Assembly: GCA_016200225.1 (NCBI GenBank)
Contig: JACQFD010000021.1
Location: 186,001-250,000, forward strand
From: Planctomycetota bacterium
Lineage (GTDB): Bacteria > Planctomycetota > UBA1135 > JACQFD01
Length of the DNA stretch: 64,000 nt
Reading direction: 5' to 3'
Positions 43,193-51,088 of the stretch are shown here, one piece after another. Each line of letters begins with the position of its first letter. The stretch's first letter is position 1. The notes below the pieces were generated by a model. It searched no databases. It saw nothing but the letters and a program-made list of their open reading frames with translations, and had not been told where the DNA came from. Position numbers and translations under genes: made by a program.

Positions 43193-44236
43193 TCAGCGCG
43201 CGTGCGCTTTTTTGTCTTCTTCGAGCGAGCGTTCGATGAATTTGACGTCGTCGTCGGTCATGTTTTTCTTAACTTTGGCGATCATGCCCATGAACCACGC
43301 GATTTCGTTCGGCTTCGCAGGAAAGCCAATATTATTTTTTCCGTTTTCCATTCCGTCGGCCAGGACTTTTCCCGAGCCGTCGACGAATGCGATCCAAGGA
43401 ATGCCTCCGGAATTTTCGCAGAATTTCTTTAATAAATCCTTGCCGCCTTTCATGCGGTCTTCGTCAATTTTCACAATTACGAATTCCTTCGCGAGCACAG
43501 GCGCCACGTCCGCACGGGACAACCACGCCTCAAGGCGGTGACACCATCCTCACCACGGCGCGCCGAAATGTAAAAATACGGTTTTTTCGGATTTTCGCGC
43601 ATCCGCGAGCGCGGATTTGAGCACGTTTTCCGCCGCGAGCGGTTTTGTTTCGTTAGATTTTAAGAATTCGAGGACTTTGTCGATATTGTGGCCCGGATAT
43701 CCCTTCTCGTCTTTTGTTAATTCAAGCGGATCCGTCGGTTGATTGACGATCGGCTTTCCTTCTCCGTCGAGAATTGTAAGGAAGGGCGCGCCGGCCATGA
43801 CTACTTTCATCTCCGCGCCGAGCGACTTCGCCAGTTCGGCGTTTTTATCAAAATGGCCGATGTCAACCATGACGACGTCGTATTCATACATCAATTCGCG
43901 CGCAATCTTAGCATCCGATTTGAACGTCGCATGCAACAACTGGCACCAGCTGCACCAGTTGCCGCCCCATTGTATCAATACGCGCCGGTTCTCCTCCTTC
44001 GCCTTCGCGACGGCCGCCGCGATCTGTTGTTTTGCATCGGCTTTCTCGTCATAAATAATTTTCGACTCGGACTTCTTCTTCGCCGGACGCGACGCGGGAT
44101 CCTGCGCGGGGGTCGCGGGAGTCGCGGGTACGATCGGAGTCGCGGGGACATCCTGCGCGCGCGCGGCGCCGGAGAAGCCAACGGTCGCGAGGAGCGCGCC
44201 CGGAAGGACGCATGTCACTAAAAGCGAATTTCTCAT
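43193..44236 (-). CDS. Exported two-domain thioredoxin-like protein, candidate selenoprotein (in-frame UGA at residue 229)
   Basis: Read through the UGA at 43552-43550 the gene encodes 347 residues. It has a signal peptide (about 1-27), an Ala/Pro/Thr linker, a first thioredoxin-like domain with W-C-S-W-C (Cys95, Cys98), and a second with FGAPW-[UGA]-GWCHRLEAWL. The UGA occupies exactly the N-terminal Cys position of the second C-x-x-C, and everything downstream continues in the same frame as good thioredoxin sequence (FVIVKIDEDR, the cis-Pro region GIPWIAFVDGSG). A Sec-x-x-C thioredoxin-type selenoprotein explains this. A TGC-to-TGA nonsense mutation or sequence error is the alternative. A small hairpin lies at the expected distance 3' of the UGA. 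If UGA is a stop, the products are 228 and 110 residues. Confidence 0.75.
43523..43541 (-). promoter_or_regulatory. Possible bacterial SECIS-like hairpin 3' of the UGA
   Basis: On the coding strand CGCC-TTGA-GGCG forms a 4-bp core stem whose loop lies 17-20 nt after the UGA; a bulged U beside the stem allows one or two more pairs. Bacterial SECIS elements sit within the coding region at about this distance with a bulged U and a G in the loop. The stem is short, so this is weak support only. Confidence 0.35.
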
Positions 44237-44314
44237 GGTAATAAGTTAATGCCCTCGACCGGTCGGTTTCGACCATGAAAAAATCCATGCGGCGGCGGCG
44301 GCGCGAATGAAACA

Positions 44315-46285
44315 ATGCGGCCGATGAAACTGCCGATCGGCATCGCCGGCCTGCTCGCGTGCGTCGTTGCGCACTCGATTTGCATCTCCATGTGGGTCGC
44401 GCGCGACCATTCGCAGCCGGTCGGCGAAGTCGCGCGCAATTTGATACAAACGATGCGCGTCGCCTCGGCGCTCGCCGAACCGGCGCCCGATCTCGCCTCG
44501 CGCGTCCTGCGCGCGCACCCGGAGCCGCAGCCTCCATTATTAGCAACCGCGGGCGCGGCGATCCATCTCACGGCGCCGGCAAGTCCCGCGGCGCCGGTGC
44601 TGGCGCAGTCGATTTTTGTAGCATTGGCGGCCATCGGAGCGTTTTGTCTCGGAATGGCGCTGCGCGGACCGGGCACCGGCCTCTTGTCCGCGATTTTATT
44701 TACATCCACGCCGTTTTTCGGAATTTATGAACATCGCATGCTCGCCGATCTGCCGATGGCGGCGTTCGCGGCCTGCGCGTCCGCGGCATTTGTAGCATCC
44801 GACGGCTTCCGCGGGCGCGCCGCGTCGGTCGCGCTCGGACTCTGCGCGGGTTTCGGAATGCTCGCGCACTGGAATTTTGCATTCGCGTGCGCCGGCATCG
44901 GCGCCGGAGCGCTCGGATCCCTCGTTTATTGTATATTAAGAATCACGTCCGGCACCGGCGACGCCGCGGACGCCCGCCGAAGAATCGTCAATATACTTAT
45001 CGCGATCGTATGCGGCGCCGCCGTGATCGCGCCGTGGGCCCTCGAACGCGGCGCCGAAGCATGGCAATACGCCGGACAGGCGGCGCCCGCGTTTTCCGCC
45101 GGAGATATGATGTATTACGCGGAGCATTTCGCGCAGGAGTCTTCGCTTTTCACGGGAGCGATGCTTTTTGTAACGTTGGCATTGTTCGGAATTTCACTTA
45201 TATCGAAGAACCGGGCGGCGCGGCCCGTCGATCCCGGCCGCGCGGATCGCGCTTTGAATTGTATCATCGTATTGTTCGGCGCGTACGCGGCGCTCGCCCT
45301 CGCTCCCATGAAAGACCCGCGATACGCCGGACTCCTGCTCCCCGCCGCGTGCGGATTTATCGCTTATGTGTTATCGGGAATGGCGTTCCGATTCGTGCGC
45401 GCGCCGTTCGTTATATTAACCGCCGCGCTGTCGATTCTAACGTATCTCGCGGTCGCGTTCGGAATTTTTGCATCCGACGACGCCCGCGCGCGGCCCGCGC
45501 AGACTTTACAATTCTTCAATCTTGATTTTCGCGCGTACCAGCCCGATCCGGCGCCGCCCGCGTTTCAACCGGCGCCAGGCCGCCGCGTACTCGCGCTCGC
45601 TTCCGTCAAGAATCCGCCGGATCCGCGCGACCCCGACCCGGCGCGCGCGCTCGACGCCATCGAACGCGATTATACAGAACAAAAGGCGCGTGTATTCTTT
45701 ATAACTCCGCAGGAAATATTACATGGATCCGCATTCGAATACTGGTGCGAATCCGGCCACGCGCGCCTCGCGCCGCTGCTGCTGCGCGAATACTACGCGG
45801 GCGATCCGCGCAATCTCGATTTCGCCGCGTTTTCGCCGTACGAACTCCTCGTCAGCCACTACGTGGTGCTCGCGCGGCGCCGCGGCGGCCCGAATCTTTA
45901 CGAAAAATCGATCCTGCCGTTCAACAACGCATTTACACAATACCTGACCGGCGACGCGCCGATCTTACAGAAACACTTCGCGCGAATTTACGGATACGAG
46001 CCCGTCTCGAATCCTTACGATCGCGCGAACGACCTGCTCGTCGAAGTTTACAGAAGAATCGTCCCCGCCGACGCCGAAGAAGTAAACGAAATCCTCGCCG
46101 CCGTCAATCGCTTCGACCGCGTCAAACCCGGCACCTGGGTCGACGTCGCGTATTTTTGGTACCATTCCGGCCACCCCGAAGATTCGCGAAAAATTCTCGA
46201 AAAGAATGTAACCAATCGCGGCGTGTTGGCCCCCGTCCACCGCGACCGATTGTTACAGATGCAGAGGGAGATTGGGGCGAAGTAG
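44315..46285 (+). CDS. Polytopic membrane protein, GT-C/PMT-like glycosyltransferase
   Basis: A 656-residue protein with about ten hydrophobic segments between residues 5 and 395 and a soluble C-terminal domain of ~250 residues. The phrase GIYEHRMLADLPMAAFAAC carries the D-x-P of the luminal loop of PMT/ArnT-like (GT39/GT83) transferases, which move sugars from lipid-linked donors. The acidic DE motif of the first loop is not obvious here, so the catalytic assignment is tentative. It is divergent from the thioredoxin gene (78 bp gap). ATG at 44324 is an alternative start three codons in. Confidence 0.65.
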   Translation: MRPMKLPIGIAGLLACVVAHSICISMWVARDHSQPVGEVARNLIQTMRVASALAEPAPDLASRVLRAHPEPQPPLLATAGAAIHLTAPASPAAPVLAQSIFVALAAIGAFCLGMALRGPGTGLLSAILFTSTPFFGIYEHRMLADLPMAAFAACASAAFVASDGFRGRAASVALGLCAGFGMLAHWNFAFACAGIGAGALGSLVYCILRITSGTGDAADARRRIVNILIAIVCGAAVIAPWALERGAEAWQYAGQAAPAFSAGDMMYYAEHFAQESSLFTGAMLFVTLALFGISLISKNRAARPVDPGRADRALNCIIVLFGAYAALALAPMKDPRYAGLLLPAACGFIAYVLSGMAFRFVRAPFVILTAALSILTYLAVAFGIFASDDARARPAQTLQFFNLDFRAYQPDPAPPAFQPAPGRRVLALASVKNPPDPRDPDPARALDAIERDYTEQKARVFFITPQEILHGSAFEYWCESGHARLAPLLLREYYAGDPRNLDFAAFSPYELLVSHYVVLARRRGGPNLYEKSILPFNNAFTQYLTGDAPILQKHFARIYGYEPVSNPYDRANDLLVEVYRRIVPADAEEVNEILAAVNRFDRVKPGTWVDVAYFWYHSGHPEDSRKILEKNVTNRGVLAPVHRDRLLQMQREIGAK

Positions 46286-46486
46286 CGATTCGGAAACCTA
46301 AAGAATGGCCGGGGCGCGGGCGGAATTCGGACTGCGCCCTTTTCCCGCCGCGGATCCCGCGCGCCAACCGTTGACATTTCCGGAGCCGTCGCGCCTACTT
46401 GGATCCGACGGAGTACCGCGCGATGGACCCGATGGTTGCAGTTTCCATCGCAAACGACCCTGGCGCAGTCCGGCCGCTTTCAGACC

Positions 46487-46492
46487 TATAAT
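46487..46492 (+). promoter_or_regulatory. Consensus -10 hexamer TATAAT before the SBBP gene
   Basis: TATAAT at 46487-46492 lies 14 bp before the ATG at 46507, which would leave a leader of about 8 nt. The -35 region is not consensus. Confidence 0.35.
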
Positions 46493-46506
46493 GTTATGAG
46501 TTTCCT

Positions 46507-49134
46507 ATGTTACAGTTAATCATAAACCGGCGCGGGAGCAAACCAGTTGCGCGAAGCGTCGCGCTTTCTTTACTCATCGCGGCGGTCGCGCCGGCGGCGC
46601 TCTTCGCGCAGAGTCCGGACGTCCGCGCGCGGAACACATCCGTTAATAACAATACTTCGAAGTACACGGATTCGTCCGGATTCATTGAAAACGTCGGGCA
46701 GTGGGATCGGAGAATTCTCTTCGCCGCGGAGTCGCCGGCCGGCCGATTTCTGTTTCATTCGGACGGATTTGTACTTTCCGTGGATTGTAACTATGCGGCC
46801 GATGCATCGATCCGAGGGTCGAATCTATTTTTTACGACAGAAGGCGCCGACAAGAACAGTAACTATTCCGCAGGCCGTGGCCTCGACTCCGAAAGCCTCT
46901 TTTTCCTCGGATCCGATCCGTCGACGTGGGCGCCGGATATTCAAGATGTCGAGCGGATCGTTCATCATTCGATTCAGCCCGGAATCGATTTGGTATATTA
47001 CAAGAAAGGCGGCGACTTCGAATACGATTATGTCCTGGCGCCGGGCTGCGATCCAGGAACCCTCACTTTGCGGATCGATGGCGCGGAGCGGATTTTTCTT
47101 GGTGAAGATGGCTCATTATGCATCGAGACACGAATGGGTATCGTCCGCGAACCGCGTCCGACGACGTATCAATTATCAACGTCCGGTGAACGGTCGACAC
47201 GACATTGTAATTATAAGATTCTGTCGCCGACAAGTGTTACTTTCGAGATCGAGAACCTCGACATCACGCAGTCTACAATCATTGACCCGGCGCTCGTCTA
47301 CAGCACGTTCCTGAGCGGCGCGAAAACCGAATGGTCCGCGTGCGATGTTTCCGCGGCCGGCGAATGCGTGATGGGCGGATACACCGATGGATTTCACTTT
47401 CCGACGACGCCGGGCGCCTTCGACACGACTGCGCCGCTTACTAAAACCGACGGATTTATTACTAAATTTAATGCATCGGGAAGCGCGCTCGTTTTCTCGA
47501 CCTATCTCGGCGGCGCAACGGCGGATGACTACGTATCCACGATCCTATTGAATGCATCCGATCAAGTTTATGTAGCTGGCTTTTCGGGTTCGACGGATTT
47601 TCCCGTGACGAATGGCGCATATAAGAAAACAACAAATGCATTTAGAGATTGCACGTTTACGCGAATGAATTCCTCGGGGAGCGCAATCCTTTTTTCGACA
47701 TTTGTGGGCGGGTCCAGCTACCAGGGGGATAATCGTCCGTTCGCGATCGCTCTTGACGACGCAGGCAGTCTTTATGCGACTGGCGAGACACAAACTCCGG
47801 ACTATCCGACGACACCTGGCGCATACGACACGACGTACAATGGTGTTGGGATTCACAATATATTCGTTACGAAATTGAATCCATTTTTTGGAACGCTGAT
47901 ATATTCAACATTTGTATCGGGCGCGTCGGGCTCCAGCGATGGAGAGAGAATCGCCCTCGGATCTGATAAATCCGTATATGTTGTCGGATTCTCGTTTGCC
48001 GCCGACTTTCCGACAACCGCTGGAACGGTGAAAACCACGCATGGAATTGGCGGATCGGACGGGATCGCATTTCATCTTTCGTCCACCGGTTCGTCGCTTT
48101 TGTATTCTACATTTCTCGGCGGAACCGGATCGGCAAGCGACGACGTCAAGGGGCTGGCCGTGCTGCCGGATGGAAGTGTTATATTGTGCGGATCGACTGA
48201 CGGTTTCTTTCCAACTACGGCGAATGCGTGGAACACCACAATACCCCCTCAAGGACCTGTTGGGTTCGTTACTAAACTAACGCCTGCGGCGGATCAATAT
48301 GTATTTTCAACCTTTATCGGCGGATCGGGAATCACGCTCACAGACCTGCACGTGGGATCCGACGGCGTAATTTACTGTAGCGGTTATGTTCAATTCGGCG
48401 ACTTGGCCGTCACGCCGGATGCCTTCGATTCGAGTTTTAACGGCGGAATCTGGGAAGACGCGACTCTGGCGAAACTCGACCCCACGGGAAGTGGATTACT
48501 ATATTCCACGTATCTCGGAGGCGGGATCGGCAGCAACCAAGTGCCGTTTACTTTTGAACGGCCCTACCACTTTGCCATGGATGCCGCGAATAATTTATAT
48601 ATCGTGGTGCACGAACCCTCGGTCGATTTCCCCACGACGTCCGGATCCTATCAATCCGTACTCGATCTGATCGCAACATCCAACGCCGCGATCGTTAAAT
48701 TTAATATCTCCGGCGCGGGAATGGGACTACAACAATCCGGCACGGGCACGCCGGGCTGCCTCGGACCGCACACGATTTGGGGCAACTATTCGCCAAAGGT
48801 AAATTCTCCGAACTTTCGACTCACCTGTACGCAGTGTCCGCCAAACACGCTCGGCCTCGGTCTCGTCGGCGATGTGCCCGACACGCTTGGCTCCGATCCG
48901 TTCGGAATCGGTCTCACGCTTTACATTAGCATCGCCTCGACGGAATTATTAACCTTCGATTTCATTAGCGACGCCTTCAACAACGGCCGCGCGCTTGCGC
49001 CGATTCCAAACGATCCGAGCCTCATCGGTAAGAAATATTATGCGCAGGCGATTTGGTATTGGGCCACCGGCTGCGTCCCCTCTTCGCTATCTTTGAGCTC
49101 GTCGAACGCGATTGAAATTACGATTCAACAGTAG
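46507..49134 (+). CDS. Secreted seven-bladed SBBP propeller with GTPGC C-terminal module
   Basis: An 875-residue exported protein. The signal peptide ends near AALFAQ (about residue 35); the N-terminal domain starts with GFIENVGQWDRRILFAAESP, the standard opening of SBBP proteins, and contains the HSIQPGIDLVYYKKGGDFEYDY strand. Seven SBBP repeats follow (YSTFLSGA, LVFSTYLGGA, ILFSTFVGGS and so on, each with FPTT/PGA). Residues from about 745 (48735-49131) are the shared C-terminal module starting GTGTPGCLG and ending EITIQQ. Likely a surface or extracellular protein. It is convergent with the WD40 gene, 7 bp apart. Confidence 0.8.
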   Translation: MLQLIINRRGSKPVARSVALSLLIAAVAPAALFAQSPDVRARNTSVNNNTSKYTDSSGFIENVGQWDRRILFAAESPAGRFLFHSDGFVLSVDCNYAADASIRGSNLFFTTEGADKNSNYSAGRGLDSESLFFLGSDPSTWAPDIQDVERIVHHSIQPGIDLVYYKKGGDFEYDYVLAPGCDPGTLTLRIDGAERIFLGEDGSLCIETRMGIVREPRPTTYQLSTSGERSTRHCNYKILSPTSVTFEIENLDITQSTIIDPALVYSTFLSGAKTEWSACDVSAAGECVMGGYTDGFHFPTTPGAFDTTAPLTKTDGFITKFNASGSALVFSTYLGGATADDYVSTILLNASDQVYVAGFSGSTDFPVTNGAYKKTTNAFRDCTFTRMNSSGSAILFSTFVGGSSYQGDNRPFAIALDDAGSLYATGETQTPDYPTTPGAYDTTYNGVGIHNIFVTKLNPFFGTLIYSTFVSGASGSSDGERIALGSDKSVYVVGFSFAADFPTTAGTVKTTHGIGGSDGIAFHLSSTGSSLLYSTFLGGTGSASDDVKGLAVLPDGSVILCGSTDGFFPTTANAWNTTIPPQGPVGFVTKLTPAADQYVFSTFIGGSGITLTDLHVGSDGVIYCSGYVQFGDLAVTPDAFDSSFNGGIWEDATLAKLDPTGSGLLYSTYLGGGIGSNQVPFTFERPYHFAMDAANNLYIVVHEPSVDFPTTSGSYQSVLDLIATSNAAIVKFNISGAGMGLQQSGTGTPGCLGPHTIWGNYSPKVNSPNFRLTCTQCPPNTLGLGLVGDVPDTLGSDPFGIGLTLYISIASTELLTFDFISDAFNNGRALAPIPNDPSLIGKKYYAQAIWYWATGCVPSSLSLSSSNAIEITIQQ

Positions 49135-49141
49135 AATGGGA

Positions 49142-51088
49142 TCAGCGAATCGCCGACACGTCCCACTCCAGCACCGTCGTATCCTCGCTGGCGGAGAAAA
49201 GTCTGGCGCCGTCCGGTCGGAATAGTAGTTTATAAATACTTCCCTCGTGGCCGGCGAGTTTTGTGAGGATGCGGCCGTCGGAGGTCGACCAGATATAAAT
49301 GATTTTTTCCTCGCCCGCTGCGGCAAGAGTGCGGCCGTCGGGAGAGAGGGCGATGCAATACAGCGGTTTCGCGTGGCCTTCGAGACGGCCTGTTTCCGCG
49401 TGCGATTTGATATTATAAAAATGAACCGCTTTGTCGCCGCCGGCGACGATAAGACTTTCGCCGTCGCCGGTAAACGCGACGGCGTGGACCATGCCGCCTT
49501 GGGCGATCGAACGGGAGGCGGGTTGCGTCGCCGGCGGCGCGGGCCATTCGAAAATTACTTTTCTTTCGTTAACATTCCACACTTTACAAGTGCGGTCGTA
49601 ACTTCCGGTCGCGAGCAGCGCGCCTTCCGTCGAGAATGCAATGGACGCGATGCCCGACTTGTGCGCCGGAATGGTTGCAATGACTTCATTCGTGTCCAGC
49701 CGCGCGAGTATCAATTCCCCCGACTGATTCCCGGCTGCGAGGAGATTCGACGCGGGATGGATCGCGAGCGCTTTCGTTTCGGCGCCGGATCTAAAGTTGT
49801 TCTCCAGTTGACGATTGTGAATATTTACATTTCCGACAAGACCGTCGCCCGTGCCGAAATAGATACAACCGGATTCGTCGCACGCGACGAGCGAAGCGAA
49901 GGGTTTTTCGTGAAATTCGATTCCCGAACCCCGCGCGCCCGCCGAATCCCAAATCTTAATCATTCCGTCGGTGCCTGCGGTCGCGAGTTGTTGCGATCCC
50001 GACGCCCCCGCTATCAGAGCCAACCCGCGTACCGGTCCAACGTGTCCCGAAGAGAATTCCATAACATTTACATCCCCGCCAATTCTCATGATTGCCCCGG
50101 CGGGCCCTCCCACAAAAGCGAATTTCCCATCGCGGGTTACAACCACGGAATTGATGATAAACGATGGAAAATCGAATTGATGAACGACTGCGGAAGACTG
50201 CGGATTCCACCAGACAACCCTGCCATCGGCGCCGCCGGTGACGACGGCTCCGTCGTCGCGCGCGACCGAGAGTGAAAATATAATTCCGGAGTGCGTGCTG
50301 TGCGTGCGTCCGGACGATCCATCCTTAACATTCCACGCACGTACGGTTTTGTCACCGCCCCCGGAATATATAAATGATCCGTCCTTCGAAAACGCGACCG
50401 AATATACCATATGCTCGTGGCCGGCGAATTCGCCTTCGATGCGGCCGGATTTGATATTCCAGATGCGCACCATGCGGTCGCCGCCGCCCGACGCGAGCCG
50501 CAGTCCGTCGGGCGAGTACGCAACCGATGCCACCGCCTGCAGGCTCCCTTCGAATTTTTGTAACTCTTCGCCCGTCGACGCGTTCCAGATTCGTATCGTC
50601 TTGTCGCCGCCGGCCGATGCTAACGTTTTGCCGTCGGGCGCGAATGCGACCGTGTCGACTGGCCATGTGTGGCCTTCGAAACGTAACAATTCCGCGCCGG
50701 TCGACGCGTTCCAGATTCGTATACTTTTGTCGGCGCCGCCGGTCGCGATTTTTGTTCCATCGGGCGACCACGCGCAACATAAAACCGAACCCGCGTGGCC
50801 CGCGATTCTTAATAATTCGCGGCCCGTCGACGCGTCCCATATTCTTAACGTTCGATCTCCCGACGCGGAAGCGAGCCGCGATTCGTCCGGAGACAATTGT
50901 AAGTTCGAAACCGGCCCGGAATGCCGCAATCGTACAGTTCCATACCGTGCGACAGCCCCCGCCGGCAACGGATCGCCGAACGCGTCGACCGGCCGCGATT
51001 CCTGGGCGCGGGCGGTCGCCGCAATTATAAATAAAATGAACGCGGCTGCCGCCGACGCGCGCGGTTTTTGTTTATTTTCCGGAAACAT
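49142..51088 (-). CDS. Exported WD40 protein with 14 repeats
   Basis: A 648-residue protein from the ATG at 51088, with a signal peptide (SAAAAFILFIIAATARAQ). I count 14 WD40 repeats, each with a (S/A)PDG-x-x-L/I-A-S/T-G-x-D and a closing I-W-N/D (for example LASASGDRTLRIWD, IATGGADKSIRIWN), enough for two seven-bladed propellers. Repeats 7-10 are degenerate. WD40 propellers are protein-interaction platforms; an exported one is unusual and probably acts in the periplasm. The start overlaps the stop of the upstream regulatory-like gene by 17 bp, so the two are translationally coupled. Confidence 0.85.
   Translation of the reverse strand: MFPENKQKPRASAAAAFILFIIAATARAQESRPVDAFGDPLPAGAVARYGTVRLRHSGPVSNLQLSPDESRLASASGDRTLRIWDASTGRELLRIAGHAGSVLCCAWSPDGTKIATGGADKSIRIWNASTGAELLRFEGHTWPVDTVAFAPDGKTLASAGGDKTIRIWNASTGEELQKFEGSLQAVASVAYSPDGLRLASGGGDRMVRIWNIKSGRIEGEFAGHEHMVYSVAFSKDGSFIYSGGGDKTVRAWNVKDGSSGRTHSTHSGIIFSLSVARDDGAVVTGGADGRVVWWNPQSSAVVHQFDFPSFIINSVVVTRDGKFAFVGGPAGAIMRIGGDVNVMEFSSGHVGPVRGLALIAGASGSQQLATAGTDGMIKIWDSAGARGSGIEFHEKPFASLVACDESGCIYFGTGDGLVGNVNIHNRQLENNFRSGAETKALAIHPASNLLAAGNQSGELILARLDTNEVIATIPAHKSGIASIAFSTEGALLATGSYDRTCKVWNVNERKVIFEWPAPPATQPASRSIAQGGMVHAVAFTGDGESLIVAGGDKAVHFYNIKSHAETGRLEGHAKPLYCIALSPDGRTLAAAGEEKIIYIWSTSDGRILTKLAGHEGSIYKLLFRPDGARLFSASEDTTVLEWDVSAIR

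Noticed and set aside
43193..43522. A separate 110-residue gene starting at GTG-type codon 43522
   Set aside because: It lacks an N-terminal half of a thioredoxin fold and continues in frame with the upstream gene across a single UGA, so one gene is more economical.
49247..50275. 342-residue plus-strand frame
   Set aside because: Also a shadow of the WD40 gene, with regularly spaced Arg/Gly from the reversed repeats.
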